Assembly (NCBI RefSeq): GCF_004745425.1
Contig: NZ_PGGK01000006.1
Span: forward strand, 94,426 to 158,425
Length of the DNA: 64,000 nucleotides
Reading direction: 5' to 3'
Origin: Methanolobus halotolerans
Lineage (GTDB): Archaea > Halobacteriota > Methanosarcinia > Methanosarcinales > Methanosarcinaceae
Within the stretch, counting starts at the first letter, position 1. Each line of letters begins with the position of its first letter. Position numbers and translations under genes: made by a program. Below are positions 26,677-39,102 of this stretch, one piece after another. Under the pieces are notes generated by a model that saw nothing but the letters and a program-made list of their open reading frames with translations, did no database searches and was not told where the DNA came from.

Positions 26677-28545
26677 TTGCCCTTTGAGACCCCACTCGCC
26701 CTGGTAGCTCTTGCAAGTGTTATCCTCCTGGTAATACTCTACCTGCTGCGCCCGAAGCCACTAAGGGTGATGGTACCCTCCCTCATGTTCCTGATGAAGA
26801 TACAGGAAGAGAAAAAACGCTTCTACACATCCATCACAAAACTCATTAAGGACCCGCTGTTCCTTATTCAGTTGTTGGTGTTGATATTGCTTGCACTGGC
26901 AGCTGCAGCACCTTTTATCGAGACCCAGGAGCCACTGAGCGGAGAGCATACTGTCATAATTATAGATTCATCCGCAAGCATGCAGACCGAGGACCGCTTC
27001 GATGATGCGATCTCAAAGGCCGGGGACTACGTAAGCAAGACCAACAGCATCATACTTGCCCAGAACATCCCTGTTACCATGCTTGAGAGCGGAGGTTCGG
27101 ATGCAGCCTACCAGACACTCGATTCACTGGAGCCAAAGGCAACTGTTGCGGATATCTCAGCCGCCGTTTCGGCCGGAATGAGAATGCTCTCTGATGAAGG
27201 TGGCAGGATAGTAGTCATATCTGACTTTGCACACTGGGACGGAGATGACCCTGTCAATGCGAAAACCCTCGCACAGTCATATGGTCTTAATGTCGAGTAT
27301 GTCATTGTTGGCAGGAGCACCGGGAATACAGGGATAATCCAGGGAGAGGTAGAGGCAGTCGACGGGACCTATACCTACACCGGTGTTGTAAAGAATTACA
27401 GGAACAGCAGGGAACTGGTGGAATTGGAGATCAGGAACGGGGAAACAGTCACCACCCAGAGTTTCAGTGTCCGGGGACGGTCCACACAGCAGTTCCGTGT
27501 GACAGATATTGGAAGAGGCATTACCGAAGTTACGATCAAAGGTTCTGACAGCCTCATGGCGGATAATACCGCTTATATATCCATACCCAGGGTATCCGCA
27601 AAGGAAATGCTTGTGGTATCGGATGTAGAGAAACTTCCTTCCCTCACTGCCCTGTCACTTATGCCCAATGTCAGGACGGGCCTGGTAGAAGGAGTGCCTG
27701 CTGACCTTTCAAAGTACAGTGTGGTTGTGATCGCAAACAAGGAAAGAGCACTCACGTCAGATGAGCTGGGAACGCTGAGAGGTTTCATTAATGGCGGTGG
27801 CGAGGCGGTCTTTATTGCAAGCGATGCCCTGTCAGGAGAAAATGCCGGAACCGATCTGCAGGCACTGCTACCTGTCAGAACCGGCGGAATGGTCGATACT
27901 GAAAGAGGAGCTACGCTTGAGGTCATACAGGATACAAGGTTAAGTGAAGATATCAAGTTCGCCGAGGTTGCGGTCTATAAATATCTCAACGCGACTGAAA
28001 GAAGAGGTGCCACCACGCTGGTAAGCACGACCGAAGGAGTACCGGTGCTTACCTACGGGACTATAAGTGATGGTACAGTTGTTTACATGGGTTTAAATGA
28101 TGCATTTGCAGAAGATGCCTGGAACAATTTCCATAATCTTCCGGAGTATCCTGTTTTCTGGTTCAAGCTTGCGGGCTGGCTTGGAGGCACCGGAAGCATT
28201 TCGGACTACAACTTAAAGACCGGTGCGATCTCCGCACTTGCACAGGTGCAGGATATTGAGACGCCCGGCGGGATAGATACAGTGAACAGAGTACACTATA
28301 ACGAAGTCGGAGTCTACACCGTGGCAGGCAAACAGGTAGCTGTCAATCTCTACAACGACAGGGAGTCCGACACAACTCTTGAAGGGTACGAACTTATCGA
28401 GCGCTCAGAAGCAAAGGGCGAACCCGGTATCGTGCGTGCGGACACCTATACAGCAAAAAATTACCTGGACACATACATGATAATCATAGTTCTTCTGCTC
28501 GTCCTGCTTGAACTGTATATAATCAGAAAGCGTGGTGAGCTCTAA
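26677..28545 (+). CDS. BatA-like membrane VWA protein
   Basis: 622 residues. The N-terminal BatA/aerotolerance-type segment has TM1 (LVALASVILLVILYLL), then RVMVPSLMFL, then TM2 (FLIQLLVLILLALAAAAPF). A VWA domain follows with the MIDAS motif IIDSSASM. A long extracellular beta-rich part precedes a C-terminal TM (YMIIIVLLLVLLELYII). The start is TTG at 26677, supported by AGGAGG 10 bases upstream. The last base of its stop is shared with the next start (TAATGG), so the two VWA proteins are coupled. Confidence 0.88.
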   Translation: MPFETPLALVALASVILLVILYLLRPKPLRVMVPSLMFLMKIQEEKKRFYTSITKLIKDPLFLIQLLVLILLALAAAAPFIETQEPLSGEHTVIIIDSSASMQTEDRFDDAISKAGDYVSKTNSIILAQNIPVTMLESGGSDAAYQTLDSLEPKATVADISAAVSAGMRMLSDEGGRIVVISDFAHWDGDDPVNAKTLAQSYGLNVEYVIVGRSTGNTGIIQGEVEAVDGTYTYTGVVKNYRNSRELVELEIRNGETVTTQSFSVRGRSTQQFRVTDIGRGITEVTIKGSDSLMADNTAYISIPRVSAKEMLVVSDVEKLPSLTALSLMPNVRTGLVEGVPADLSKYSVVVIANKERALTSDELGTLRGFINGGGEAVFIASDALSGENAGTDLQALLPVRTGGMVDTERGATLEVIQDTRLSEDIKFAEVAVYKYLNATERRGATTLVSTTEGVPVLTYGTISDGTVVYMGLNDAFAEDAWNNFHNLPEYPVFWFKLAGWLGGTGSISDYNLKTGAISALAQVQDIETPGGIDTVNRVHYNEVGVYTVAGKQVAVNLYNDRESDTTLEGYELIERSEAKGEPGIVRADTYTAKNYLDTYMIIIVLLLVLLELYIIRKRGEL

Positions 28546-31001
28546 TGGCAAGCATAAACCTGGAAGATCCCGAGATGCTCTGGCTGATCATACCGACACT
28601 CATAGGCGGCATCTACCTCTTGAAGAAGGCCAGGAATAAGAGCCTGATAATATCAAGGATCATAGTTGTCATCCTGCTTGTGGCCGCACTGGCGTCCCCC
28701 TATACTTTGAGTGCAAGGGTGGACTCGGATGAGAATCCCGATATCGTCCTGATATCCGACGAAACTGCCAGCATGAAGCTGTTCAATGACGAGACTGCAA
28801 CCAACCTCTACGAACATCTGACCGCCACCACCCCCACCACCCTGGTCCAGCTCACTGGAGAAAAGACCGCCCTCGGGGATGCCATAATGCAGTATTCGAG
28901 GGGAGATAACCAGATAGTCCTGGTAACCGACGGAAACAACAATCAGGGAGCTGAGCTTGAGGAAGCCCTGCAGTTTGCAGAGGATACGGGAACAACCGTC
29001 TACTATGTAGAACCGGAACTGGAAAAAAATGACCTGAACGTGCAGATCCAGGGAGATAAGACAGTCATCGTGGGCAACGAAAACCAGTTTGATATCCTGG
29101 TCACTCAGGCAGGCGATGAGAGTATCAGTTATAGTTATGAAATATACAGTGATGGAGAACTCATCAGGAGCGGTAATGCCGTACAGAACGGACGCCAGAG
29201 ATCAGTACCAGTAAGCAGGGTGAAATTCTCAACATTGGGGGAACACACACTGAGAGCCGTTATCACTCCTTCAGGTTCTGACAGTGACCCCATCAACAAC
29301 GAGTTCTATAAGAGTGTTTATGCCATCCCGAAACCAAAGATACAGGCTATAGGTCTTGAAAGAAACTCTCCACTTGCTTATAATCTCTATAAGCTCTACG
29401 ATGTCTCGACAACGGATGATTTTTCAGACCTCGATAGTACAAAGGCCATTGTTATAGACAATGTACATTCGAACTCCTTCTCCGGGACCGATGTAGAGGA
29501 ACTAAAGGAATACCTCCGTGACGGACGTGGTATCGTGGTTGTTGGAGGGGAGCGCTCCTTCAACTTTGGAGGGTATCTTGATTCAGAAATCGAGCAGCTA
29601 CTACCTGTAATCTCTGAACCTACCAACTGGAAAGGAGGGCGAAATGTCGTACTGATGCTTGATATCTCCGAGAGTACTGCAAATCACGGTACACTCGGAG
29701 ATATTCTGGGGAACGCCATATATATCTTGGAAAATGAGAACCTCCGGGATGCATATGTAGGTGTTATAGCGTTTGGCAGCGAAGGCTTAGATGTTTCGAA
29801 TGGCCTTGTCTATCTTGGAAGTACCTCCAATATGGATTATCTTAGAAATAATATAGAGACCCTGACGCCAACACCTACAAGCCAGACATCGCTCAACGAG
29901 GGCCTTCTGATAGCAGAAGAATGGCTGCAGACCGAGACCGGTGAACTTGATATCATCATCATATCAGACGGCGGGATAGAGAGATCATATGACGAGAGCC
30001 TTGCGATTGCAGACGAGATACATGGGAATGGTGTGAACATGTACTACACACATATCCGGTCCAGCGCCCCCTCACAGCTTGACGATTCAGGTGTTCACTA
30101 TGCAGAAAAGCTGATGAATGAGATTGGAGGGACCTACTTCCACATAGACCAAGGAGAAAGGGCAAATATTATATTTGACGAACTACCAGAACCCACTGAC
30201 AAGGATAACGACACCCAGTTGAGTTCCTATCCGCTCATAGAACTTAACCCCAAACACTTTATCACAAGCAATGTCGAGCTTGAAGGAAATATCACCGGGT
30301 TCAACGATGTCACCCCTAAGGCAGGCGCTGACAGACTGGTCATCACCAGCACCGGCAAGCCCGTGCTCACAACCTGGAGATACGGTCTTGGAAGGGTCGC
30401 TGCCCTTACAGCCGATAATGGACAGGGCGGAGAGGCCAGCTGGGCAACTTCTCTGTATTCCGGGAACAATTCTAAGATAATATCTTCCACCATGAACTGG
30501 GCAATCGGCAACCCCAGAGAGGAAACGGGTGCGGTAGTTGAAGCTCCTGACGGTTGGTACGGGACGCCTGTAGAGGTCGAGCTTACCATGTACGACGAGG
30601 GGCTCCCCATCCTGAAACTTGACGGTGAGGACGTACCAATTTCGCTTACAGGAAACAATGTCTATGAGGCTGCTGTGAGTCCGGACAGCATAGGCATGCA
30701 TGACCTGTCAGGTTATCCCATTGCAGTAAACTATGCAATTGAATACCGTGATGTGGGTCTCAATGAAGACTTCCCGCGCCTGATCAAGCAGTATGGTGGA
30801 AAGATATACACAGAGGATAATGCACACTCCCTCCTGCTTTCGGATGCAAGGGAGAATTCCCATAAAGTGGTACGTGAGACCGTAAGCCAGAAGTTATACT
30901 TCCTGCTGGCAGCCCTTATCATCTTCCTTGGAGAGGTTATCCTCAGGAGAATTAAGGAGATACGGGAAATGAAAAAGATGCAGAGTCAGACACAGGCCTG
31001 A
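28545..31001 (+). CDS. Large membrane VWA protein with glutamine amidotransferase-like region
   Basis: 818 residues. Two N-terminal TMs are followed by a first VWA-like region (DIVLISDETASM). A segment of about residues 290-350 (KAIVIDNVHSN, GRGIVVVGGERSFNFGGY) resembles the glutamine amidotransferase-like domain common in such proteins. A second VWA domain has VLMLDISESTA as MIDAS motif. A C-terminal TM (YFLLAALIIFLGEVILRRI) is followed by a short basic tail. Most of the chain should face outside. It probably works with the BatA-like protein and MoxR in envelope protein quality or assembly. Confidence 0.87.
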   Translation: MASINLEDPEMLWLIIPTLIGGIYLLKKARNKSLIISRIIVVILLVAALASPYTLSARVDSDENPDIVLISDETASMKLFNDETATNLYEHLTATTPTTLVQLTGEKTALGDAIMQYSRGDNQIVLVTDGNNNQGAELEEALQFAEDTGTTVYYVEPELEKNDLNVQIQGDKTVIVGNENQFDILVTQAGDESISYSYEIYSDGELIRSGNAVQNGRQRSVPVSRVKFSTLGEHTLRAVITPSGSDSDPINNEFYKSVYAIPKPKIQAIGLERNSPLAYNLYKLYDVSTTDDFSDLDSTKAIVIDNVHSNSFSGTDVEELKEYLRDGRGIVVVGGERSFNFGGYLDSEIEQLLPVISEPTNWKGGRNVVLMLDISESTANHGTLGDILGNAIYILENENLRDAYVGVIAFGSEGLDVSNGLVYLGSTSNMDYLRNNIETLTPTPTSQTSLNEGLLIAEEWLQTETGELDIIIISDGGIERSYDESLAIADEIHGNGVNMYYTHIRSSAPSQLDDSGVHYAEKLMNEIGGTYFHIDQGERANIIFDELPEPTDKDNDTQLSSYPLIELNPKHFITSNVELEGNITGFNDVTPKAGADRLVITSTGKPVLTTWRYGLGRVAALTADNGQGGEASWATSLYSGNNSKIISSTMNWAIGNPREETGAVVEAPDGWYGTPVEVELTMYDEGLPILKLDGEDVPISLTGNNVYEAAVSPDSIGMHDLSGYPIAVNYAIEYRDVGLNEDFPRLIKQYGGKIYTEDNAHSLLLSDARENSHKVVRETVSQKLYFLLAALIIFLGEVILRRIKEIREMKKMQSQTQA

Positions 31002-31040
31002 TCTTTGCCTTTTTCATTTGCACTTACTCTGCGAGCGTAT

Positions 31041-32294
31041 CTAAACTGTATTGCTAAGTTGCATGTGCTTTTTTTGCAGGGCCCGCATGACTCTTTTTTT
31101 AGCACTTATCTTTTTCATCCGGTCAAGTCTGTCAAATTCCCCAAACTGGCTTTTGACTGAGTCGTGCTCCAGCAAAACAGAAACATCCCCAATTAGTTTC
31201 TTATATAGCAGATCCAGACCTTTCTGTGTTATACCTTTGCAGTTCTCGTCCAGAATGCCTTTTTGTATCATCTGCTTACAATGATAGTCAAAATAATCAT
31301 TATTGTGTCCAAGGTACGCCAGCACATTTTTCTCGGATCCATAAACAAGATAGAACATAAACAGGATCCTCATCTGCCTGTCCTCAGCATTATTCAGTAT
31401 ACCATAGAGTGCAAGTACAACAGAACTATCACGGGATAAGAAAAAAATAGTTGCTCCGTCATATGTATGCATCAACATTCCAAGGCCCGTGCCTTGTATT
31501 CTTTTGATCTCTGCAATCCTGATATGTCTTATATTCAGATAGTTCCACAAGTCTTCTGTTGTGACCAAGCCGCTCAGTGCGGAATTTCCATGTTTCCACA
31601 TGATCTTGTTCGCTACCGGACTTGCTGAATGCTCTTCCGTACAAACCCAGTTCCTTGATAACTCATCGAACTTCGTATCTATATCAGAGCCGATCTTAAC
31701 TCTGCCACTGCCCCTCACCTTTTCCACAATGTCCCTGCCCGAAGGCGTGAGTGAAGCGTACTCATCCACCATATCCTTCTTTTTGAGATTGTTGAAGGTA
31801 TTCTTAAGCAGGGTCTTATCATTATTGAAAAGAGGAAGGAGGATGTCCTCTTTGTTCATATCAGCAGCAAAGAGGCATAAAAGACGTAGCTCTTCCGGCC
31901 GGAGTTTGCCAGCCACCGGATTGGCACTCAAACCCAGCAGGCTCATAAGCAGATGTTTTAAAGTGGATACATCCTCTTTTTTGCCTGCAAGTACTAAAGA
32001 AAAAAGAACATTTCCATTGCCAATTGTCGCTTTTTGCCTGTAGTCAATTACAAGGAAAGAGCCATGCTTTGTATAACTCTGTATTTTGTTTGCGACAGCA
32101 TGTGACAGTGGCCTGTCTACAAATTCAATTTGCTTGAGAGAGATCAGATCTGTTTTAGAGGCAGTATGAATTTCTATATTTTCATCCGTTAAGCGAACTT
32201 TCCATGCATCCCATTTTGAGGAATCGATATAGTACATTGTGGAAATATGCGGAATAGCAGATATACCGTAAAAGTCCATTTCACCATAGAACAT
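31041..32294 (-). CDS. CheF/DUF439-like protein with duplicated HTH-like modules
   Basis: 417 residues. The N-terminal part (WDAWKVRLTDENIEIH, then DLISLKQIEFVDRP) looks like the PH-like domain of archaeal taxis protein CheF. It is followed by KLRPEELRLLCLFAAD...LTPSGRDIVEK, a helical/HTH module as in CheF. The second half (residues of about 290-417) has another ILFMFYLVYGSEKNVLAYLG...ITQKGLDLLYKK unit that resembles the first module. CheF links Che proteins to the archaellum, but no che or arl gene is in this window. AGGAAAAACT precedes the ATG. It could be a CheF-derived regulator. Confidence 0.55.
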   Translation of the reverse strand: MFYGEMDFYGISAIPHISTMYYIDSSKWDAWKVRLTDENIEIHTASKTDLISLKQIEFVDRPLSHAVANKIQSYTKHGSFLVIDYRQKATIGNGNVLFSLVLAGKKEDVSTLKHLLMSLLGLSANPVAGKLRPEELRLLCLFAADMNKEDILLPLFNNDKTLLKNTFNNLKKKDMVDEYASLTPSGRDIVEKVRGSGRVKIGSDIDTKFDELSRNWVCTEEHSASPVANKIMWKHGNSALSGLVTTEDLWNYLNIRHIRIAEIKRIQGTGLGMLMHTYDGATIFFLSRDSSVVLALYGILNNAEDRQMRILFMFYLVYGSEKNVLAYLGHNNDYFDYHCKQMIQKGILDENCKGITQKGLDLLYKKLIGDVSVLLEHDSVKSQFGEFDRLDRMKKISAKKRVMRALQKKHMQLSNTV

Positions 32295-32507
32295 AGTTTT
32301 TCCTGTTGTAAAAATTGAAATTATTGTTTGCTATCCATCAAGCAATATAGCAAATATGAGTAATCATAACTCCTGCAACTATGCAATTTGATATGTTTTA
32401 ATAATATATATCCATACTTATCTAAATTAAAGACAATCAGATTGCTGACAGTAAGGTAAATATAGTATTCTGAAAAACCAGTTATCAGACATAATCGGAG
32501 TTCAATT

Positions 32508-33092
32508 ATGCACGTGTCTGTAATCGGAGGAGCAACTGATAGTGGTAAGACTACCATCATACTCAAGCTTTCAAAATATCTGAATGATAAGGGAAAGCGC
32601 CTGGGAGTTATCATCCAGGAGAACGGTCAGATGAATTACGACGAGAGGAAATTAAAAGGTCTTGGAATCGAGGCAAAGGAGATCGACAGCGTTTGTATTC
32701 CCTGTTCCCTTGATACAGATATAAGAAACAACCTGATGAGCCTTAAAAAAGGATCCGATCCTGATATAGTCTTCATTGAAGCGGAAGAGACTGTGATACC
32801 GCATAAGATCAGAAAAGATATCGAAAGAATGGGACTTCAGGATATAGAATTCCTCCCGGTGGTCGTAGTGGTGAATGCAGAGGATTTTGAAACCGAAGCG
32901 GACCAGCTTACCGAATATGCCCGCAAGCAGCTTGAAGGTGCGGAGATCATCTGTATAAATAAAACCGATATTGCTGACCAGGCCATTGTCAGCAGGATAG
33001 AAGAACTTGCAAGGCAGATGAACCAGAAAGCACGTATACTCCGGGTAGCGGCCATCGAGAGTATTGAGGAATTGCAAAGCCTGTTAACCTGA
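32508..33092 (+). CDS. P-loop GTPase, HypB/UreG-like
   Basis: 194 residues. The P-loop is GGATDSGKTT at residues 7-16 and a later INKTDIAD is the GTP base-specific motif. A CIPC pair occurs in VCIPCSLDTDIRNNL, as in the metal-binding region of HypB/UreG metallochaperone GTPases. The FIEAEETVIPHKIR segment stands at the usual switch position. Metal-centre maturation is inferred from these features; the client enzyme is not visible. CGGAGTTCAATT precedes the ATG. It is a single-gene unit followed by a terminator-like region. Confidence 0.7.
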   Translation: MHVSVIGGATDSGKTTIILKLSKYLNDKGKRLGVIIQENGQMNYDERKLKGLGIEAKEIDSVCIPCSLDTDIRNNLMSLKKGSDPDIVFIEAEETVIPHKIRKDIERMGLQDIEFLPVVVVVNAEDFETEADQLTEYARKQLEGAEIICINKTDIADQAIVSRIEELARQMNQKARILRVAAIESIEELQSLLT

Positions 33093-33094
33093 GG

Positions 33095-33150
33095 CATTTC
33101 CGGACAACCGGATACGGCGCCCGGACAGTCCAGAAGAAAATTTCTTTTTC
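33095..33150 (+). terminator. Probable terminator after the HypB-like gene
   Basis: A small hairpin TCCGG-ACAA-CCGGA (33099-33112) is followed by a second GC-rich segment and then AGAAGAAAATTTCTTTTTCT, whose complementary ends and oligo-T tract suit transcript release. Confidence 0.4.
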
Positions 33151-33241
33151 TGTTATGATATCTATGTTGATTGATGTGTTAAAAACGGGAGTTTATCACG
33201 CTTTTATTACCATTGGTTATTTATTCACAATTGTTATATGC

Positions 33242-33255
33242 AAATATTTATATGC
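33242..33255 (+). promoter_or_regulatory. TATA box of the metY-metX operon
   Basis: AAATATTTATATGC lies about 100 bases before the metY start. With initiation about 25 bases downstream, the transcript would carry a leader of roughly 70 bases that contains the hairpin at 33303-33325. Confidence 0.5.
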
Positions 33256-33302
33256 TTGTTGGCACTACTATACAATACGATCACTCAACAAGGATCATTA
33301 TA

Positions 33303-33325
33303 CGGTCTGCAAAAACCACAGACCG
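33303..33325 (+). promoter_or_regulatory. Hairpin in the metY leader
   Basis: A perfect 7-bp stem (CGGTCTG/CAGACCG) with a 9-base A-rich loop stands just upstream of the AAAGAGG ribosome site of metY. It could be a regulatory leader element, but no known riboswitch class is recognised. Confidence 0.4.
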
Positions 33326-33335
33326 ATGAAAATAA

Positions 33336-36115
<2,780 letters not shown>

Positions 36116-36242
36116 GCCTGTTGAAAATTTAAATGGCTTATAATTTGCAGTACTTCTCTTTTTGGCAATTGTAGGCAGTACTTGAAACCATTTATATATA
36201 CTGCCGCTTTAATACAGTACTGTTGTAAAACAGAGGTGTCAT

Positions 36243-36659
36243 ATGATCGACTTTGCCTGCAAGGAATTTGAAATCGAAGCTGTTATAAAATGTGGCCTGA
36301 ACCTTACAAAAGCCGATCTGCAGGTACTTAAGCATTTCCTGCAGTTCGGACAGAACTGGCTCAATACCGAGCATATTGCCGAGGAGCTGGGACTTAATCT
36401 TTCAACGGTTCAGAGAAGCGTGAAGAAACTATATGAACGCAATATACTCATTCGCTCCCAGAATAATATGGACGGCGGTGGATATTTTTTCGTCTATAAG
36501 GTACGCAGCAAGAAGGAGATCCGCGAGCTTATAATGCAGGTAGTCAACAGCTGGGTTAAGCGTGTGGACAGCGAACTGCAGGCATGGGCTGAAGAAACAA
36601 GAACAAACGATGACATCATAATCAACATTACTGACGCTTCAAAATCAAAGGTGAAATAA
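36243..36659 (+). CDS. TrmB/MarR-like winged-helix regulator
   Basis: 138 residues. A winged-helix domain spans about residues 20-85: LTKADLQVLKHFL, then TEHIAEELGLNLSTVQRSVKKLYERNILIR with the recognition helix. A helical C-terminus follows that may dimerise. C6 and C17 are near the N-terminus and could be redox-active, but this is only a possibility. The stop overlaps the ferredoxin-type gene start (TAATG), which suggests they form one regulatory and redox unit. AGAGGTG precedes the ATG. Confidence 0.78.
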   Translation: MIDFACKEFEIEAVIKCGLNLTKADLQVLKHFLQFGQNWLNTEHIAEELGLNLSTVQRSVKKLYERNILIRSQNNMDGGGYFFVYKVRSKKEIRELIMQVVNSWVKRVDSELQAWAEETRTNDDIIINITDASKSKVK

Positions 36660-37273
36660 TGCTCAAAATCACTCCTTATCTTGGCATACTTGTTATAATT
36701 GTATCAGTCGCAGGACTGTGGTTCCCACTGCTGGGATATTTCCTGCTTGTGGTCTTTGCCACGCTCATGATAACCAGTATCTTCAGGGGAAGGTGGTTCT
36801 GCGGAAATCTCTGCCCCAGAGGCAGTTTCAATGACTTCTGGGTAGGTAAGATCACAAGGAACAAAAAAATACCTGGTTTCCTAAGAAGTCTCTGGATAAG
36901 GATTCCCCTCTTTGCAATGATGATGGTATTCATGGGATACAGGCTGCTCTCAACAGAGGGTGTCATAAACCAGATCGGCATGGTCTTTGTTATAATGTGT
37001 ATCATGACAACTTCCATTGCGCTAGTAGCCGGAATAACAGTAAGTCCCCGTACGTGGTGTACTTTCTGTCCAATGGGAACAGTACAGAACCTTATCGGTG
37101 GCAGCAAATACCAGCTTCATATGGATGACTCCAAATGTGTCAGCTGTAAAAAGTGTGACAGATCATGCCCAATGCAGCTTGATGTTCATACCAACGAGCA
37201 TAAACCAGACTGCATTAAGTGCGGAAGATGCATAACCACGTGCCCAACAAATGCACTGGCATTCAAGCCCTGA
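36659..37273 (+). CDS. NapH/RnfB-like membrane 4Fe-4S protein
   Basis: 204 residues. TM segments lie at about 7-40, 75-95 and 100-125. Two cysteine patches face the membrane region: FCGNLCPRG at about 42-50 and WCTFCPMG. The C-terminus holds two 4Fe-4S ferredoxin motifs, CVSCKKCDRSCPM and CIKCGRCITTCPT. The layout is that of NapH/CcoG-type quinol or ferredoxin-linked membrane proteins. The electron partners are not known. It is co-transcribed with the winged-helix gene. Confidence 0.85.
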   Translation: MLKITPYLGILVIIVSVAGLWFPLLGYFLLVVFATLMITSIFRGRWFCGNLCPRGSFNDFWVGKITRNKKIPGFLRSLWIRIPLFAMMMVFMGYRLLSTEGVINQIGMVFVIMCIMTTSIALVAGITVSPRTWCTFCPMGTVQNLIGGSKYQLHMDDSKCVSCKKCDRSCPMQLDVHTNEHKPDCIKCGRCITTCPTNALAFKP

Positions 37274-37315
37274 GAATTCACTGGCTCATACATTTTCTTT
37301 CTATATACCTATATA

Positions 37316-37346
37316 AACTATTTTTCTTTTCTTTTCTTTTCTTTTT
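37316..37346 (+). terminator. Oligo-T terminator-like pentanucleotide tract
   Basis: A run of TTTTC pentamers (about five copies) just after the ferredoxin gene. Archaeal RNA polymerase terminates at such T-rich tracts without a hairpin. The tract is also a simple-sequence repeat that could vary in length. Confidence 0.5.
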
Positions 37347-37461
37347 CCATATCAACGGTCTTTTTTAAACCTTCATCCTGAAAGAGATTGACACCCCCAT
37401 TTTAATAAAATTTTTAAATGATAACAGCATCTTATTTTCAGAGTAGTTATTAGAGGGAAGC

Positions 37462-38568
37462 ATGAAAAGAGCATTTGGTATCTTCTTATTACTGTTAATC
37501 ATCCTGACTGCATTATGTAGTCCGGCTACCGCTTTAACCACACGGGCCGGGGACCTGGTGATTATAGATGGTGTTATAGAGGACGACCTCTATGTAGCCG
37601 GTAACAATATAATCATCACAGGGACCGTTATGGGAGATGTAATAGCCGCCGGCGGGAGGGTGGAATTCAGGGGCAACATCACACAGGACCTTACAGTAAT
37701 GGCCGGAGATATTATCATTACGGGAAGTGTCGGGGATGACATCAGAGTTGCAGCTGGAACACTGGATATGCAAGGCGAAGTAAGGGATGATCTGATCATA
37801 GCATCCGGAGATGCACTTGTTGCCAGCAGGTCAACGATAGGAGGGGAGCTTTCATTCAGATCAGGACATATGCAGATGCTTGGAAGTGTTGCCGGAGATG
37901 CAATGGGTTCTGGTGGTGAGATTACAGTAGGCGGACAGATAGATGGACATGCTGACCTGGAAGCAGGAGAACTAACGATCCTGCCTGCTGCAGGCATCGG
38001 AGGTAATCTCAGGTATATGAGCCCGGAGAGAGCCACAATTCCTGAGGGAACAGTTGGCGGAGATGTAGAATTCATACAAGGTGTAGAGGGGGATGCAGAC
38101 GAAGGTATCGGAGTATTCTCTGTCATCTGGTGGCTCTTCCAGTATGTCGTGCTCACGATAATCGGTCTTGTGGTTATAGCAATCTGGCCAAAGAAAATGA
38201 ATGCTCTGGCAGAAAGAACAAGGACCTCGCCTGTAAAGGCATTCCTGACAGGTTTAGGATTGATGCTTGGCGCATGGATACTTGCGGCGCTGCTACTGAT
38301 CACGCTGGTAGGTATACCCATAGGTGTGCTCATAATCTTACTGATATTGGCTGTACTTTACTTTGCCAGAGTGATAACAGGCCTGTGGATCGGCAAATAT
38401 ATATTTGCAAAGATAGGACATGAATCAAAACACTGGCATGAACTGGTACTTGGTGTGCTCATCCTGCTCTTGTTGAGTGACCTGCCTTTAGTCGGATGGC
38501 TTGTGTATCTGGTCGCAACCTTCATACCTCTTGGGAATTACTACTATGGAACGAAGAATACACTTTAA
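37462..38568 (+). CDS. Bactofilin-like/polymer-forming membrane protein
   Basis: 368 residues. A signal peptide or signal anchor (FGIFLLLLIILTALCSPATA) is followed by about 170 residues of short hydrophobic-glycine repeats (DLYVAGNNIIITGTV, DVIAAGGRVEFRGN, DIIITGSVGDDIRV), a right-handed beta-helix like bactofilins. Four hydrophobic segments then cover about residues 215-360. The beta-helix should lie outside the membrane. The role may be envelope scaffolding. The TATA-like TTTTTAAATG near 37410 and GAGGGAAGC before the ATG are visible. Confidence 0.78.
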   Translation: MKRAFGIFLLLLIILTALCSPATALTTRAGDLVIIDGVIEDDLYVAGNNIIITGTVMGDVIAAGGRVEFRGNITQDLTVMAGDIIITGSVGDDIRVAAGTLDMQGEVRDDLIIASGDALVASRSTIGGELSFRSGHMQMLGSVAGDAMGSGGEITVGGQIDGHADLEAGELTILPAAGIGGNLRYMSPERATIPEGTVGGDVEFIQGVEGDADEGIGVFSVIWWLFQYVVLTIIGLVVIAIWPKKMNALAERTRTSPVKAFLTGLGLMLGAWILAALLLITLVGIPIGVLIILLILAVLYFARVITGLWIGKYIFAKIGHESKHWHELVLGVLILLLLSDLPLVGWLVYLVATFIPLGNYYYGTKNTL

Positions 38569-38652
38569 ATTTAAATACTAAACTGCATATCAGTGTATTT
38601 AGAAAAAATATGTAATTTACATTATCCCTTTTTTAGGGAGGTCTATTTCTTA

Positions 38653-39102
38653 ATGCAAAAAATATGCACTGACATCGAAATCAATGCTCCTGCCGAACAG
38701 GTATGGCACATACTGACTGATTTTGAAAACTTTGAAAACTGGAACCCTTTCATGCTTATTAAAAAAGGAAAACTTGAGACAGGCTCTCAACTGGAGGTTA
38801 CACTACATCCTCCGGGTTCCAAACCCATGTCATTCAAGCCAACAGTTCTGAAGGTCGACCCTGTCCGGGAGTTTCGGTGGATAGGAAGCATTTGGATAAA
38901 AGGCATCTTTGACGGCGAGCATGCCTTCAGGATAGAAGAACTGGACAACAGCAGAACGCGTCTTGTCCAGTGCGAGAGGTTTCGTGGAATACTTGCCCCG
39001 CTGATAATGCACATTATGGGGGAGAATATTGAAGCGGGTTTTGAGGAAATGAATCTTTCACTGAAGAATGTCAGTGAAAATGCGGCAAAGATTCATATAT
39101 AG
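38653..39102 (+). CDS. SRPBCC/polyketide-cyclase-like protein
   Basis: 149 residues from the ATG at 38653, supported by GGGAGGT eleven bases upstream; the frame opens earlier at a GTG (38593) with no signal. The START-like fold motif is IEINAPAEQVWHILTDFENFENWNPFM, followed by PVREFRWIGS and FRIEELDNSRTRLVQ. Such proteins bind hydrophobic ligands; the ligand is unknown. The gene converges on citrate synthase with a 10-base overlap of ends. Confidence 0.8.
   Translation: MQKICTDIEINAPAEQVWHILTDFENFENWNPFMLIKKGKLETGSQLEVTLHPPGSKPMSFKPTVLKVDPVREFRWIGSIWIKGIFDGEHAFRIEELDNSRTRLVQCERFRGILAPLIMHIMGENIEAGFEEMNLSLKNVSENAAKIHI

Noticed and set aside
37316..37346. CRISPR or satellite array
   Set aside because: The repeat is only a five-base unit with no spacers. 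I saw no CRISPR-like repeat-spacer array anywhere in the window.
37590..38333. Long minus-strand frame across the bactofilin-like gene
   Set aside because: It mirrors the repetitive beta-helix codons of the real gene and gives a low-complexity Ser/Pro/Ile product.
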